DNA from: Streptomyces bungoensis
Lineage (GTDB): Bacteria; Actinomycetota; Actinomycetes; Streptomycetales; Streptomycetaceae
Direction of reading: 5' to 3'
Length of the DNA: 64,000 nucleotides
Assembly (NCBI RefSeq): GCF_001514215.1
Contig: NZ_KQ948852.1
Span: forward strand, 315,254 to 379,253
Under the pieces are notes generated by a model, which worked only from the letters and a program-made list of their open reading frames with translations, ran no database searches and was not told where the DNA came from. Positions within the stretch are counted from its first letter, which is position 1. Each line of letters begins with the position of its first letter. Of the stretch, positions 16,301-24,229 are shown piece after piece. Position numbers and translations under genes: made by a program.

Positions 16301-17341
16301 TCACGGGGCCGGTCGGCCGAAAACCACGCAGGACGCCGCGGCGACCTGCACGGAGCCGTCGTAGCGGGGCAGACCGGTCCGCTCGTCGAGCGCGAACCAG
16401 GTCACGTCCCCGGAGCGCTCGTTGGCCGCGTAGAGGAACCCGGCGTGCTCGGCCAGGGCGCGGGGCCAGTGCCCGCCGCACGGCACCGTGCCGATCAGGC
16501 GCAGCCCGTCCGCCCGGACCGCGAAGACGGACAGGACGTCCTCGCCGCGGGTCGCGGTCCACACGAAGCGGCCGTCGGGCGCCACGACGATGCCCGAGGG
16601 GTAGGCGTCGCCCGCCGGGGCGCCCGGCAGGACCGGGACCTCGGCCAGCGGCTTCAGCGCGCCGCCGGCCGCGTCCCAGCGGCAGACGGTGACGGTCGGG
16701 GTCAGTTCGTTGAGCACGTAGGCGTGCTCGCCGTCCGGATGGAACGCCAGGTGGCGGGGGCCCGAGCCGGGACGCAGCGCGATCTCGCGGTGCAGGGCCA
16801 CGGCGCCGCCGTCCAGGGTGCACACCCGGACCGAGTCCGTGCCGAGGTCGACGCTGACCGCCCACCGGCCGCTGGGGTCGGGCTGCACCTGGTGGGCGTG
16901 CGGGCCGCGCTGGCGCCGGTCGTGCGGACCGGAGCCGGTGTGCCGGAGCTCTCCGGAGGGCGCGCCCAGGGTGCCGTCCGGGCGTACCGGGACGGCGGTG
17001 ACGCTGCCGGAGCCGTAGTTGGCGGTCAGCACGTGCCCGGCGTACACGCTGAGGTGGGTGGGGCCGCCGGCGCCGACCGGCACGGGCGGACCGGCGGGCT
17101 CCGGTTTGTCGCCGCCGACGCGGAACGCGGCGACGGCGCCCTCGGCCGTCTCGCTGACCGCGTAGAGCATGGCCCCGTCCGGGGACAGGGCCAGGTAGGA
17201 GGGGTCGGGGACGGTGCCGAGGCTGCCGGTGAGCGTGAGGGCGCCGGTGCCCGGGTGGACCTCGGCGGTGACCAGGCCCGGGCCGCCCGCCGCGGTGAAC
17301 GACCCGATGAACGCCCTGTGCCGTCTGCCGCCCTGTGCCAC
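16301..17341 (-). CDS. Lactonase-family (6-phosphogluconolactonase-like) beta-propeller
   Basis: A 346-residue seven-bladed propeller of the YbhE/Pgl lactonase family. Recurrent blade motifs are visible: PSYLALSPDGAMLYAVSE, GPTHLSVYAGHVLTANYGSGSVT, GPRHLAFHPDGEHAYVLNE and SGIVVAPDGRFVWTATRGEDVLSVF. Members hydrolyse 6-phosphogluconolactone or carboxymuconolactone. Here no pentose-phosphate gene is adjacent, so the substrate is unknown. There is no signal peptide. The start is GTG at 17341 with GAGGGG about 8 nt upstream. The gene stands alone between a terminator and the FUSC transporter gene. Confidence 0.85.
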   Translation of the reverse strand: MAQGGRRHRAFIGSFTAAGGPGLVTAEVHPGTGALTLTGSLGTVPDPSYLALSPDGAMLYAVSETAEGAVAAFRVGGDKPEPAGPPVPVGAGGPTHLSVYAGHVLTANYGSGSVTAVPVRPDGTLGAPSGELRHTGSGPHDRRQRGPHAHQVQPDPSGRWAVSVDLGTDSVRVCTLDGGAVALHREIALRPGSGPRHLAFHPDGEHAYVLNELTPTVTVCRWDAAGGALKPLAEVPVLPGAPAGDAYPSGIVVAPDGRFVWTATRGEDVLSVFAVRADGLRLIGTVPCGGHWPRALAEHAGFLYAANERSGDVTWFALDERTGLPRYDGSVQVAAASCVVFGRPAP

Positions 17342-17423
17342 CGCTGTCCCCTCTCGGTCCGCGCCAGTGCCGACGGTAGCAGTCGACCGGCTTCGGTCTA
17401 GACCAAGCGGGAGGCCGTTTCTC

Positions 17424-18914
17424 TCAGGCCTCCACCAGCGGGGTCACCGGCCGTGCGCGCAGCGGCTCGGCCAGTTCGGCGAGCGCGCGCTCCAGGCCGT
17501 GCAGATGGGCGAGGGCGGGCTCGGCCGGGGTCTCGGCGGGCCGGTGGAGGTGTCCGGAGCCGCCCTCGGTGAGCGCCTCGACCGCGGCCTCCACCCGCCA
17601 GCAGGCGGCGGCCAGCCGGGCGTCGTGGGAGGCCTCGGGGTCCGCGGCGACCGCGACCAGACCGCGGATCTCCCGGGCGCAGTCGTCGAGGAGGGCCAGG
17701 ACCCGCCGGGCGCGCCGCTTGCGGCCGAGCACCGGGTTCAGCGGGTGCACCAGCGGAGCGACCGAGAGCCGCACCCGCCCGAGCAGCCCCTCCAGCTCCG
17801 CCACCCGGGGCGCCGGGTCGGCGGTGGGAGAGCCGGCGAGCCGGGCGGCGGCCTCGGCGGTGCAGGCGTGCACGCAGCGCAGGGCCCGCTGGATCCAGGC
17901 GTCGGTGGTGGCGTGGGTCGTGACGGGCAGCACGAGCAGCACGGCGAGCGCGGCTCCGAGGGCGCCGACGCCGGTCTCGGCCAGGCGCAGGGCGAGCAGG
18001 CCGGGGTTCAGGACGCCGAGCAGGCCGTAGAGCAGCTCGGCGAGCAGGGTCACCCAGAGCATCATCCACGTGTAGGAGACGGCGGCCGTGTAGAAGATGC
18101 CGAAGACGCAGACCGCCAGGAGGACGAGGGTGGGCAGGGGCGCGCCGTGCAGGGGGACGGCGACGAGGAGGCCGAGGCCGATGCCGACGACGGTGCCGAG
18201 GACCCGCCGGAAGCCGCGGACCAGCGTCTCGCCGCGCGAGGCGGTGTTGACGAAGACCCACCAGGTGGCGCCCACGGCCCAGTACCAGCGCTGCCCGGAC
18301 ACCAACTGCCCCGCGGCCAGCGCGAAACCCGACCCGGCGAGCGCCTGGACCGCCTGCCGTGTGGTGACGCGGGCCAGTCCGGTGCCGCCGGGCGGCGCGG
18401 GCACGACGGCCGGGGGCAGCCGGCGTTCGTAGCACCACAGGCCGAAGCGCACCACGGCGGCGGCGAGCACGGACAGCAGGAGGGCGGCGTACAGGCCGGG
18501 GAGCTGTGCGGGCACGGCGTGCAGGAACTGCGCCATGAAGAAGGTCATGAAGGCGAAGACGCCGAGGCTGTGCCCGCGCGGGCCCCAGCGGCGCGCGTAC
18601 ACGCCCGCGCCGACCACGGCGAGGAAGACCAGGTCCCGTGCCACGGGGAACGCGTGCAGCTCGGCGGCGGCGGCCAGCACCGGCACGCCGACGGCCGGCA
18701 GCAGCGCCGTGGTGACGGCCTGCCCGCGTACGGTGGCGTCGGCGACGGTGAACAGGGCGAGCAGGGCCGTCAGGCCGCCGGTCACGGCACCGGCGAGGGA
18801 CTGCCCCGCCAGTTCGCACCCCACGACCGCCAGGGCGATGCCGAGGACGGCCCGCGCGGCGAAGCGCAACCGCGCCCGCCCCGGGTCCGGAGCCACGAAC
18901 ACCCTCTTCAGCAC
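17424..18914 (-). CDS. FUSC-family (aromatic acid / fusaric acid resistance-like) exporter
   Basis: A 496-residue inner-membrane protein with two hydrophobic blocks of four to six helices (about residues 18-150 and 195-330) separated by a hydrophilic link, the layout of FUSC/ArAE proteins such as YccS and AaeB. The second block has the conserved QRWYWAVGATWWVFVNTASRGETLVRGFRRVLGT, and the C-terminal third is cytoplasmic and helical. Homologues export aromatic carboxylates. The gene is divergent from an Lrp/AsnC regulator, which probably controls it. The start is GTG at 18914 with GGGAGGG upstream. Confidence 0.85.
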   Translation of the reverse strand: MLKRVFVAPDPGRARLRFAARAVLGIALAVVGCELAGQSLAGAVTGGLTALLALFTVADATVRGQAVTTALLPAVGVPVLAAAAELHAFPVARDLVFLAVVGAGVYARRWGPRGHSLGVFAFMTFFMAQFLHAVPAQLPGLYAALLLSVLAAAVVRFGLWCYERRLPPAVVPAPPGGTGLARVTTRQAVQALAGSGFALAAGQLVSGQRWYWAVGATWWVFVNTASRGETLVRGFRRVLGTVVGIGLGLLVAVPLHGAPLPTLVLLAVCVFGIFYTAAVSYTWMMLWVTLLAELLYGLLGVLNPGLLALRLAETGVGALGAALAVLLVLPVTTHATTDAWIQRALRCVHACTAEAAARLAGSPTADPAPRVAELEGLLGRVRLSVAPLVHPLNPVLGRKRRARRVLALLDDCAREIRGLVAVAADPEASHDARLAAACWRVEAAVEALTEGGSGHLHRPAETPAEPALAHLHGLERALAELAEPLRARPVTPLVEA

Positions 18915-19027
18915 GGAGTCCCTCCCCGGAGAGCACAGAAAAGGCGCCGCGGGGTCCGCAGCGCCATCGACGGCCCCATGAGAGCATCAAAGAGGTCGAT
19001 GGCTCAAGTCTCGACCGAATCACTGGT

Positions 19028-19123
19028 CCATTGGCGTAATTCTCAGCCCTCTCCTCCACCTCCTCGAAGACAATTGGCCCAGGTGGGACGGCACAGCTCC
19101 CCCTTGTGCTCCTGGGCCATTGG
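19028..19123. promoter_or_regulatory. Phased TTGG repeats: candidate Lrp/AsnC binding region
   Basis: CCATTGG (19028-19034), CAATTGG (19071-19077) and CCATTGG (19117-19123) recur at 43 and 46 bp, about four helical turns each. The last two belong to a 9-bp inverted repeat, TGGCCCAGG (19075-19083) and CCTGGGCCA (19111-19119). Repeats on one face of the helix suit Lrp-type octamers that wrap DNA. The region separates the FUSC gene from the regulator gene. Confidence 0.45.
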
Positions 19124-19136
19124 TACAGTCGACGCC

Positions 19137-19613
19137 ATGAGCGTGGACGAACTCGACACCCGCATCCTGCGGCTGCTGCTGGAGCAGCCGCGCACCAGCG
19201 TGCGCGAGTACGCCCGCATCCTCGGCGTCGCCCGAGGGACGCTCCAGGCCCGTCTGGACCGCATGGAACGGGACGGTGTGATCACCGGCACGGGTCCCTC
19301 GCTCTCCCCGGCCGCGCTCGGCCATCCCGTGCTGGCGTTCGTGCACATCGAGGTCACGCAGGGCCATCTGGACGACGTGGGGGACGCGCTGGCCGCCGTA
19401 CCGGAGATCGTGGAGGCGTTCTCGATCACGGGCGGCGGGGATCTGCTGGCGCGGGTGGTGGGCCGGGACAACGCCCATCTGGAGGACGTGATCCAGAAGC
19501 TGATCAGCATGCCCGGCGTGGTGCGCACCCGCACCGAGGTGGCGCTGCGCGAACGGGTGCCGTACCGGCTGCTGCCCCTGGTGGAGTCGGTCGGGCGGGC
19601 GGCGCGCGGCTGA
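19137..19613 (+). CDS. Lrp/AsnC-family transcriptional regulator
   Basis: A 158-residue protein with an N-terminal AsnC-type HTH (DELDTRILRLLLEQPRTSVREYARILGVARGTLQARLDRMERDGVI, residues 4-48) and a C-terminal RAM/ligand domain (LAFVHIEVTQ, ITGGGDLLARVVGRD, MPGVVRTRTEVAL). Family members sense amino acids or aromatic acids such as 4-hydroxyphenylpyruvate. The gene faces away from a FUSC aromatic-acid-type exporter across phased repeats, so it is probably the local regulator of that exporter. The ATG at 19137 was chosen from the HTH position; no convincing RBS precedes it. Confidence 0.9.
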   Translation: MSVDELDTRILRLLLEQPRTSVREYARILGVARGTLQARLDRMERDGVITGTGPSLSPAALGHPVLAFVHIEVTQGHLDDVGDALAAVPEIVEAFSITGGGDLLARVVGRDNAHLEDVIQKLISMPGVVRTRTEVALRERVPYRLLPLVESVGRAARG

Positions 19614-19790
19614 CGCCCGACGCGTCGACGTCCCGTCGCCCGGCGGGTACGCCGCCCGGTCGGCGTAACGCCCGGCCGCGCGGTCGCGGGGGCGGCGTCA
19701 CGGCCGTACGGCGCCCGGAGGCGCGGGTGCGAGGCCGGCGGCGGGCGGTTCCGCCGCGCGGCGGGCCGGGCGACTGCTTAGCGTGACCCC

Positions 19791-21293
19791 ATGACCACAG
19801 TCCAGGCCCAGCCCGCCCCCGACGACCGGCGGTGGAAGGCGCTCGGGGTCTGTCTCACGGCGGGCTTCATCTCGCTGCTCGACACCTCGATCGTGAACGT
19901 GGCACTCCCCTCGATGCAACGCGGGCTGGGCGCCTCCGAGGCCGACCAGTCATGGGTGGTCTCCGGGTACGCCCTCGCCTTCGGGCTCGCGCTCGTCCCG
20001 GCGGGCCGGCTGGGCGACATGCGCGGGCGGCGGCAGGCCTTCCTGTTCGGGCTCGCCCTGTTCACGCTGGCCTCGGCGGCGTGCGGGCTGGCGCCCGGCG
20101 CGTTCTGGCTGGTGCTGTTCCGGCTTCTCCAGGGCACGGCGGCGGGCATGGTCGCGCCGCAGACCTCGGGGCTGATCCAGCAGATGTTCCAGGGCGCCGA
20201 GCGCGCCAAGGCCTTCGGGCTGCTGGGCAGCGTGATCGGGGTGTCGACGGCGGTGGGCCCGCTCGCGGGCGGCCTGCTGATCGATGCCGTCGGCACCGAC
20301 GACGGCTGGCGCTGGGTGTTCTTCGTCAACCTGCCCATCGGGGTGGCGGCCCTCGCCGCGGGGGTGCGGCTGCTGCCCCGGTACCCCCCGTCCACGGACA
20401 GGCGCGAGGAGTTCGACCTGTTCGGGGTGGCCCTCCTCGGGGCGGGTGTGCTCGCACTGATGCTGCCCCTGGTGCAGGAGCAGCAGTGGACCGGACGGCA
20501 GAAGTGGGCGCTGCTGCCGGTGGCCGCGCTGCTGCTGGCCGCGTTCTGGGCGTGGGAGAAGCGGCAGGGGCTGCTTGGGCGGGCCCCACTGCTCGACCTG
20601 GGCCTGTTCTCCCTGCGGTCCTTCACACTGGGGGCCTTGATCAGCCTCTCGTACTTCGCGGGCTTCACGACGGTGTTCTTCGTCTACTCGCTCTACCTGC
20701 AGAACGCGGTCGGCTACAGCGCGCTGGCGTCGGGGCTCACCGTCCTGCCCTTCGCGGCGGCCTCGGCGGTCGGCGCCGCCCTCGGGGGCCGGCTGGTGGT
20801 GCGGTTCGGCCGCAGGCTGGTCGTCATCGGTCTGAGCGCGGTGGCGGCGGGGCTGCTCGGCGTGGTCCTGGCGGTGCAGTTCGCGCCCGGGCAGGACGTG
20901 GGCTGGGCCACGGCGCTGCCGCTGCTCGTCGGCGGGATCGGCTCCGGCCTGACGGTCTCCCCGAACACCACGCTCACGCTCACCCGGGTGCCCGTCCACC
21001 GCGCCGGCGCGGCCGGCGGTGTCCTGCAGACCGGGCAGCGCGTCGGTTCGGCGGCCGGCATCGCCGTGGTGGGCGCGGTCTACTTCGCCCACCTGGCCAA
21101 CCACGGCCGCCCCGGCACGGCGCTGCAATTCGGACTGCTGACCGCGGTGGGGATCATCCTGGTCGCGGTGGCGCTGGCGGTCGCCGACATGCGGGAGCGG
21201 CACCTGAACCCGGCCCCGGTCAGTGCGGGGGCGGGGGCCCGCCGGGGATCGGAGGAGGGCGGGGCGGAGGAGAGGGTCGGGCGGGGGGCCTGA
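19791..21293 (+). CDS. MFS multidrug exporter, DHA2 (EmrB/QacA) family
   Basis: A 500-residue inner-membrane protein with 14 predicted transmembrane helices. The family motif D1 is LDTSIVNVALPSM in helix 1, motif A is GRLGDMRGRRQAF in the loop between helices 2 and 3, and motif C-like GLLGSVIGVSTAVGPLAGGLL lies in helix 5. It should export a lipophilic compound or antibiotic by proton antiport. TAGCGT at 19779-19784 lies exactly 7 bp before the ATG and no RBS is present, so the mRNA may be leaderless. The upstream Lrp regulator is 177 bp away in the same direction. Confidence 0.9.
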   Translation: MTTVQAQPAPDDRRWKALGVCLTAGFISLLDTSIVNVALPSMQRGLGASEADQSWVVSGYALAFGLALVPAGRLGDMRGRRQAFLFGLALFTLASAACGLAPGAFWLVLFRLLQGTAAGMVAPQTSGLIQQMFQGAERAKAFGLLGSVIGVSTAVGPLAGGLLIDAVGTDDGWRWVFFVNLPIGVAALAAGVRLLPRYPPSTDRREEFDLFGVALLGAGVLALMLPLVQEQQWTGRQKWALLPVAALLLAAFWAWEKRQGLLGRAPLLDLGLFSLRSFTLGALISLSYFAGFTTVFFVYSLYLQNAVGYSALASGLTVLPFAAASAVGAALGGRLVVRFGRRLVVIGLSAVAAGLLGVVLAVQFAPGQDVGWATALPLLVGGIGSGLTVSPNTTLTLTRVPVHRAGAAGGVLQTGQRVGSAAGIAVVGAVYFAHLANHGRPGTALQFGLLTAVGIILVAVALAVADMRERHLNPAPVSAGAGARRGSEEGGAEERVGRGA

Positions 21294-21364
21294 GGAGACG
21301 GGGCGGGCTGCGGCGGGTCTTCCGCTTGCCGGGCCTCGCGGCCCTGCGCCGGGCCGGGCCGGTC

Positions 21365-22156
21365 TCAGGACCTGCGGCGCGGCTTCCCCCGCTTGGCCGG
21401 CTTGCCGCCGCCCGAGCGGCCCCGCGCGGTCCCACCCGCCGACTTGGCGGCAGACGGCTTTTGACGCGTACCCGCTTGGTCCGGCCGCTTCCGCTGCTGC
21501 CCCTTCTGCTCCTTCCGCGGCTTCTGCTCGTCGGATTTCGCCGCCGTGCGGCCCCGCGTGCTGTTGACCGTGCGGCCGCGGACGATGCCGATGAGGTTCT
21601 CCACCAGATCGGTGGTGGCCTCCTCCGGCCACGACAGCGCGACGGTGGACCGGGGGGCGTCGACGACGGGGCGGTAGGTGAGGTCCTTGCGGTGGTGGAG
21701 GCGGGCCAGCGACTGCGGGACGACCAGCAGGCCGACGTTCGCCGCCACCAGCTCGATCGCGTCCGCGGTCGTGGCCGGGCGCTCGAAGGCGGGCTCGCCC
21801 GGCGGGCTGTCCCAGTCGAACACGTCGTCGAGGGGGTGGAAGAGCACCTCGTCGGACAGGTCGGCCAGGGTCACCTCGTCCACCGCCGTGATCAGGTGGT
21901 CCTTGGGGACGACGACCACCGAGGTCTCGGTGTAGAGCGGGATCGCGCTGAAGAACGTACGGTCGACCGGCAGCCGTACGAAGCCCGCGTCGGCCTCTCC
22001 GCCACGCAGGAGCTCCGCCGCCTCGGCCGCCGGGACCTGGACGAGGGTGAGCGGGACGTCCGGCAGGCGCTCGTTCCAGATCCGCACCCACTTGGCGGGG
22101 ATCACTCCCGGAACGTACGCAAGCCGGAACGACGGTGGTGCCTCCGAGCCTGTCAC
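21365..22156 (-). CDS. LysR substrate-binding domain without HTH, with basic C-terminal tail
   Basis: A 263-residue protein. Residues 8 to about 195 are the two-lobed effector domain of LysR regulators (FRLAYVPGVIPAKWV, LVQVPAAEAAELLRGGEADAGFVRLP, TETSVVVVPKDHLI, LVAANVGLLVVPQSLARL), but the DNA-binding winged helix that should precede it is absent. Instead the last 65 residues are rich in Lys, Arg, Pro, Gly and Ala, like histone- or HupS-type tails that bind DNA without specificity. The GTG at 22156 is 6 bp from TAACCT, so the mRNA may be leaderless. The divergent DUF5997 gene is the usual partner in this genus as far as I recall. The role is unknown. Confidence 0.8.
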   Translation of the reverse strand: MTGSEAPPSFRLAYVPGVIPAKWVRIWNERLPDVPLTLVQVPAAEAAELLRGGEADAGFVRLPVDRTFFSAIPLYTETSVVVVPKDHLITAVDEVTLADLSDEVLFHPLDDVFDWDSPPGEPAFERPATTADAIELVAANVGLLVVPQSLARLHHRKDLTYRPVVDAPRSTVALSWPEEATTDLVENLIGIVRGRTVNSTRGRTAAKSDEQKPRKEQKGQQRKRPDQAGTRQKPSAAKSAGGTARGRSGGGKPAKRGKPRRRS

Positions 22157-22214
22157 CAGGTCAGGTTACCGGGCGTGGTCGGGCCGCCCGCGCCCGGCCG
22201 ATACCCTTGACCTC
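22157..22214. promoter_or_regulatory. 58-bp divergent promoter region with two possible leaderless starts
   Basis: TACCCT (22202-22207) lies 7 bp before the ATG at 22215 on the plus strand. On the minus strand TAACCT (22168-22163) lies 6 bp before the GTG at 22156. Neither gene has a Shine-Dalgarno sequence. Both mRNAs may therefore begin at the start codon. No clear -35 boxes are seen. Confidence 0.45.
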
Positions 22215-22607
22215 ATGAGTTCGCAGCAGAGCACCCAGACGATGAAGCCCGCGACCGCGGCGAAGAAGCTGGGTGTGTACCTCCCCGCCACCCCCGCCGA
22301 GTTCCAGGAGGGTGTGGTCTCGCGCGCCGAGCTGAACGAACTGCAGGCCAACCCGCCCCAGTGGCTGCGCGAGCTGCGGGAGAACGGCCCCCACCCCCGC
22401 CCGGTGGTCGCGGCCAGGCTCGGCGTCTCCATCGCCGGTCTCGCCCGCGGAGGGGTCACCGACCCGCTCACCACCGAGCAGATCGAGGCGCTCAAGCAGG
22501 AGCGGCCCGAGTGGCTGGAGAAGGAGCGCGCCACCCAGGCCGAGGTCCGCAAGGAAGCGGCGCGGATCAAGAACCTGAAGCAGGAGAAGCAGGACAAGGA
22601 CGCCTGA
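22215..22607 (+). CDS. DUF5997 family protein
   Basis: A 130-residue cytoplasmic protein of the actinobacterial DUF5997 family. It starts with a Ser/Thr/Gln-rich segment, then MKPATAAKKLGVYLPATPAEFQEGVVSRAELNEL, PPQWLRELRENGPHPRPVVAARLGVSIAGLARGG, and a charged coiled-coil-like C-terminus (RATQAEVRKEAARIKNLKQEKQDK). The middle part, with a helix-turn-helix-like RPVVAARLGVSIAGLAR, could bind DNA; this is inference. It is divergent from the HTH-less LysR-domain protein, and the two may act together. The frame is open upstream to 22047, but the conserved part and the -10-like box favour 22215. Confidence 0.82.
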   Translation: MSSQQSTQTMKPATAAKKLGVYLPATPAEFQEGVVSRAELNELQANPPQWLRELRENGPHPRPVVAARLGVSIAGLARGGVTDPLTTEQIEALKQERPEWLEKERATQAEVRKEAARIKNLKQEKQDKDA

Positions 22608-22621
22608 CGCCCGTCGCCCTG

Positions 22622-23044
22622 TCAGCCCAGGAAGCTCAGCCGCACCTGCCGGTCGGGGTTGTCCCGGTTCGTGTCGACCAGGCACACGGACTGCCAGGTG
22701 CCCAGCTCGAGGCGGCCGCCGATGACGGGGAGGGTCGCGTGCGGCGGCACGATCGCGGGGAGGACGTGGTCCCGGCCGTGGCCGGGGCTGCCGTGGCGGT
22801 GCTGCCAGCGGTCATCGGCGGGGAGCAGGGTGTGCAGGGCGGCCAGCAGATCGTCGTCGCTGCCGGCGCCCGTCTCGATGACGGCGATGCCGGCCGTCGC
22901 GTGCGGGACGAAGATGTTCAGCAGGCCGTCACGGCCCGCCGCGGCCTCGCGCAGGAACTCCGCGCACTCGCCGGTGAGGTCGACGACGCGCTCCCGGGAC
23001 CCGGTGGCGACGTTCAGGACTCGCGTGGTGAAGACATCTGACAT
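22622..23044 (-). CDS. YjbQ family (UPF0047) protein
   Basis: A 140-residue protein of the YjbQ/UPF0047 family, small trimeric beta-barrels that bind a metal. Conserved features are NIFVPHATAGIAVIETG, HRHGSPGHGRDHVLPAIVPPHATLPVIGGRLELGTWQSVCLVDTNRDN, and a C-terminal RQVRLSFLG. E. coli YjbQ has weak thiamine-phosphate synthase activity, but the true role is unknown. The ATG at 23044 is preceded by GGATGGGGG; the frame stays open far upstream, but only the downstream part is conserved. It ends 14 bp from the convergent DUF5997 gene. Confidence 0.88.
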   Translation of the reverse strand: MSDVFTTRVLNVATGSRERVVDLTGECAEFLREAAAGRDGLLNIFVPHATAGIAVIETGAGSDDDLLAALHTLLPADDRWQHRHGSPGHGRDHVLPAIVPPHATLPVIGGRLELGTWQSVCLVDTNRDNPDRQVRLSFLG

Positions 23045-23134
23045 GCCCCCATCCTGACCCAGGCGCCGGGTTCCACACGTCAGGGGCGCCGGGCGGCCGG
23101 GAAGATCCCGGGACATGACCGGGTTGGTAGCGGC

Positions 23135-24217
23135 GTGGACGCAACACGCGAGGTCGAGGTCGTCGTCATCGGTGCCGGACAGGCCGGGCTGTCCAGCGCC
23201 TACCACCTGCGGCGCACCGGTTTCGAGCCCGGCCGTGACTTCGTGGTGCTGGACCACTCCCCCGGGCCGGGCGGTGCCTGGCGGTTCCGCTGGCCGTCGC
23301 TGACGTACGGCAAGGTGCACGGGATGCACTCCCTGCCCGGCATGGAGCTGACGCAGGCCGATCCGGCGCGGCCCTCGGCGGAGGTCGTCGGCGAGTACTT
23401 CGACCGCTACGAGCGCGCCTTCGGGCTGCGGGTGCGGCGGCCGGTGGACGTGCGGGCCGTGCGCGAGGGGGACGGCGGGCGGCTGCTGGTGGAGACGTCG
23501 GACGGCACCTGGCGCACCCGCGCGCTGATCAACGCGACCGGCACCTGGGACCGGCCGTTCTGGCCGCGTTACCCCGGCCAGGAGACGTTCCGGGGACGGC
23601 AGATGCACACCGCGCAGTACGCCGGACCGGAGGAGTTCACCGGCCGGCGGGTCGTGGTGGTGGGCGGTGGCGCGTCCGGCACCCAGCACCTGCTGGAGCT
23701 CGCCCCCTACGCGGCCGCCACCACCTGGGTCACCCGGCGGCCGCCGGTCTTCCGAGAGGGCCCGTTCGGCCAGGAGGCGGGCCGGGCGGCCGTCGCGCTG
23801 GTGGAGGACCGGGTCCGGCAGGGACTGCCGCCGCGCAGCGTGGTCTCCGTCACCGGGCTCCCGCTCAACGACGCCGTCCGGCAGGGCCTGGCCGACGGGG
23901 TGCTGGACCGGCAGCCGATGTTCGACCGCGTCACCCCGGACGGCGTGGAGTGGCGGGACGGCCGGCACGTGGACGCCGACGTCATCCTCTGGGCCACGGG
24001 CTTCCGGCCCGCGCTGGACCACCTCGCGCCGCTGCGGCTTCGCGGGCCGGGCGGGGGCATCCAGGTGGACGGCACCCGTGTGGTCTCCGACCCGCGCATC
24101 CATCTCGTCGGCTACGGGCCGTCTGCCAGCACCGTCGGCGCCAACCGGGCCGGGCGGGCGGCCGTGCGCGACATCCGGCGGCTGCTGTCCGGTGAGCCGC
24201 TGGAGCCGGCCGCGTGA
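23135..24217 (+). CDS. FAD-dependent oxidoreductase, flavin-monooxygenase-like
   Basis: A 360-residue cytoplasmic flavoprotein. FAD is bound by VVVIGAGQAGLSSAYHLRR (residues 9-27), NADPH by VVVVGGGASGTQHLLELA (about 173-190), and ATG-type motifs (INATGTWDRPFWP and LWATGFRPALDHLAPL) link the domains. It is shorter than Baeyer-Villiger enzymes and resembles CzcO/YpdA-like NAD(P)-binding proteins. The substrate is unknown. The GTG at 23135 has no good RBS. It is divergent from the YjbQ gene, with 90 bp between, and ends 12 bp from mltG, which is convergent. Confidence 0.85.
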   Translation: MDATREVEVVVIGAGQAGLSSAYHLRRTGFEPGRDFVVLDHSPGPGGAWRFRWPSLTYGKVHGMHSLPGMELTQADPARPSAEVVGEYFDRYERAFGLRVRRPVDVRAVREGDGGRLLVETSDGTWRTRALINATGTWDRPFWPRYPGQETFRGRQMHTAQYAGPEEFTGRRVVVVGGGASGTQHLLELAPYAAATTWVTRRPPVFREGPFGQEAGRAAVALVEDRVRQGLPPRSVVSVTGLPLNDAVRQGLADGVLDRQPMFDRVTPDGVEWRDGRHVDADVILWATGFRPALDHLAPLRLRGPGGGIQVDGTRVVSDPRIHLVGYGPSASTVGANRAGRAAVRDIRRLLSGEPLEPAA

Positions 24218-24229
24218 CGAGACGCGGGC

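Noticed and set aside
17214..19613. 799-codon frame that would extend the Lrp regulator at its N-terminus
   Set aside because: Everything before 19137 is antisense to the FUSC gene and low in complexity. The HTH begins right after the ATG at 19137, as in the family.
22622..24103. 493-codon frame on the minus strand that would extend YjbQ at its N-terminus
   Set aside because: Only the last 140 residues match the YjbQ family. The upstream part is antisense to the flavoprotein gene and lacks motifs.
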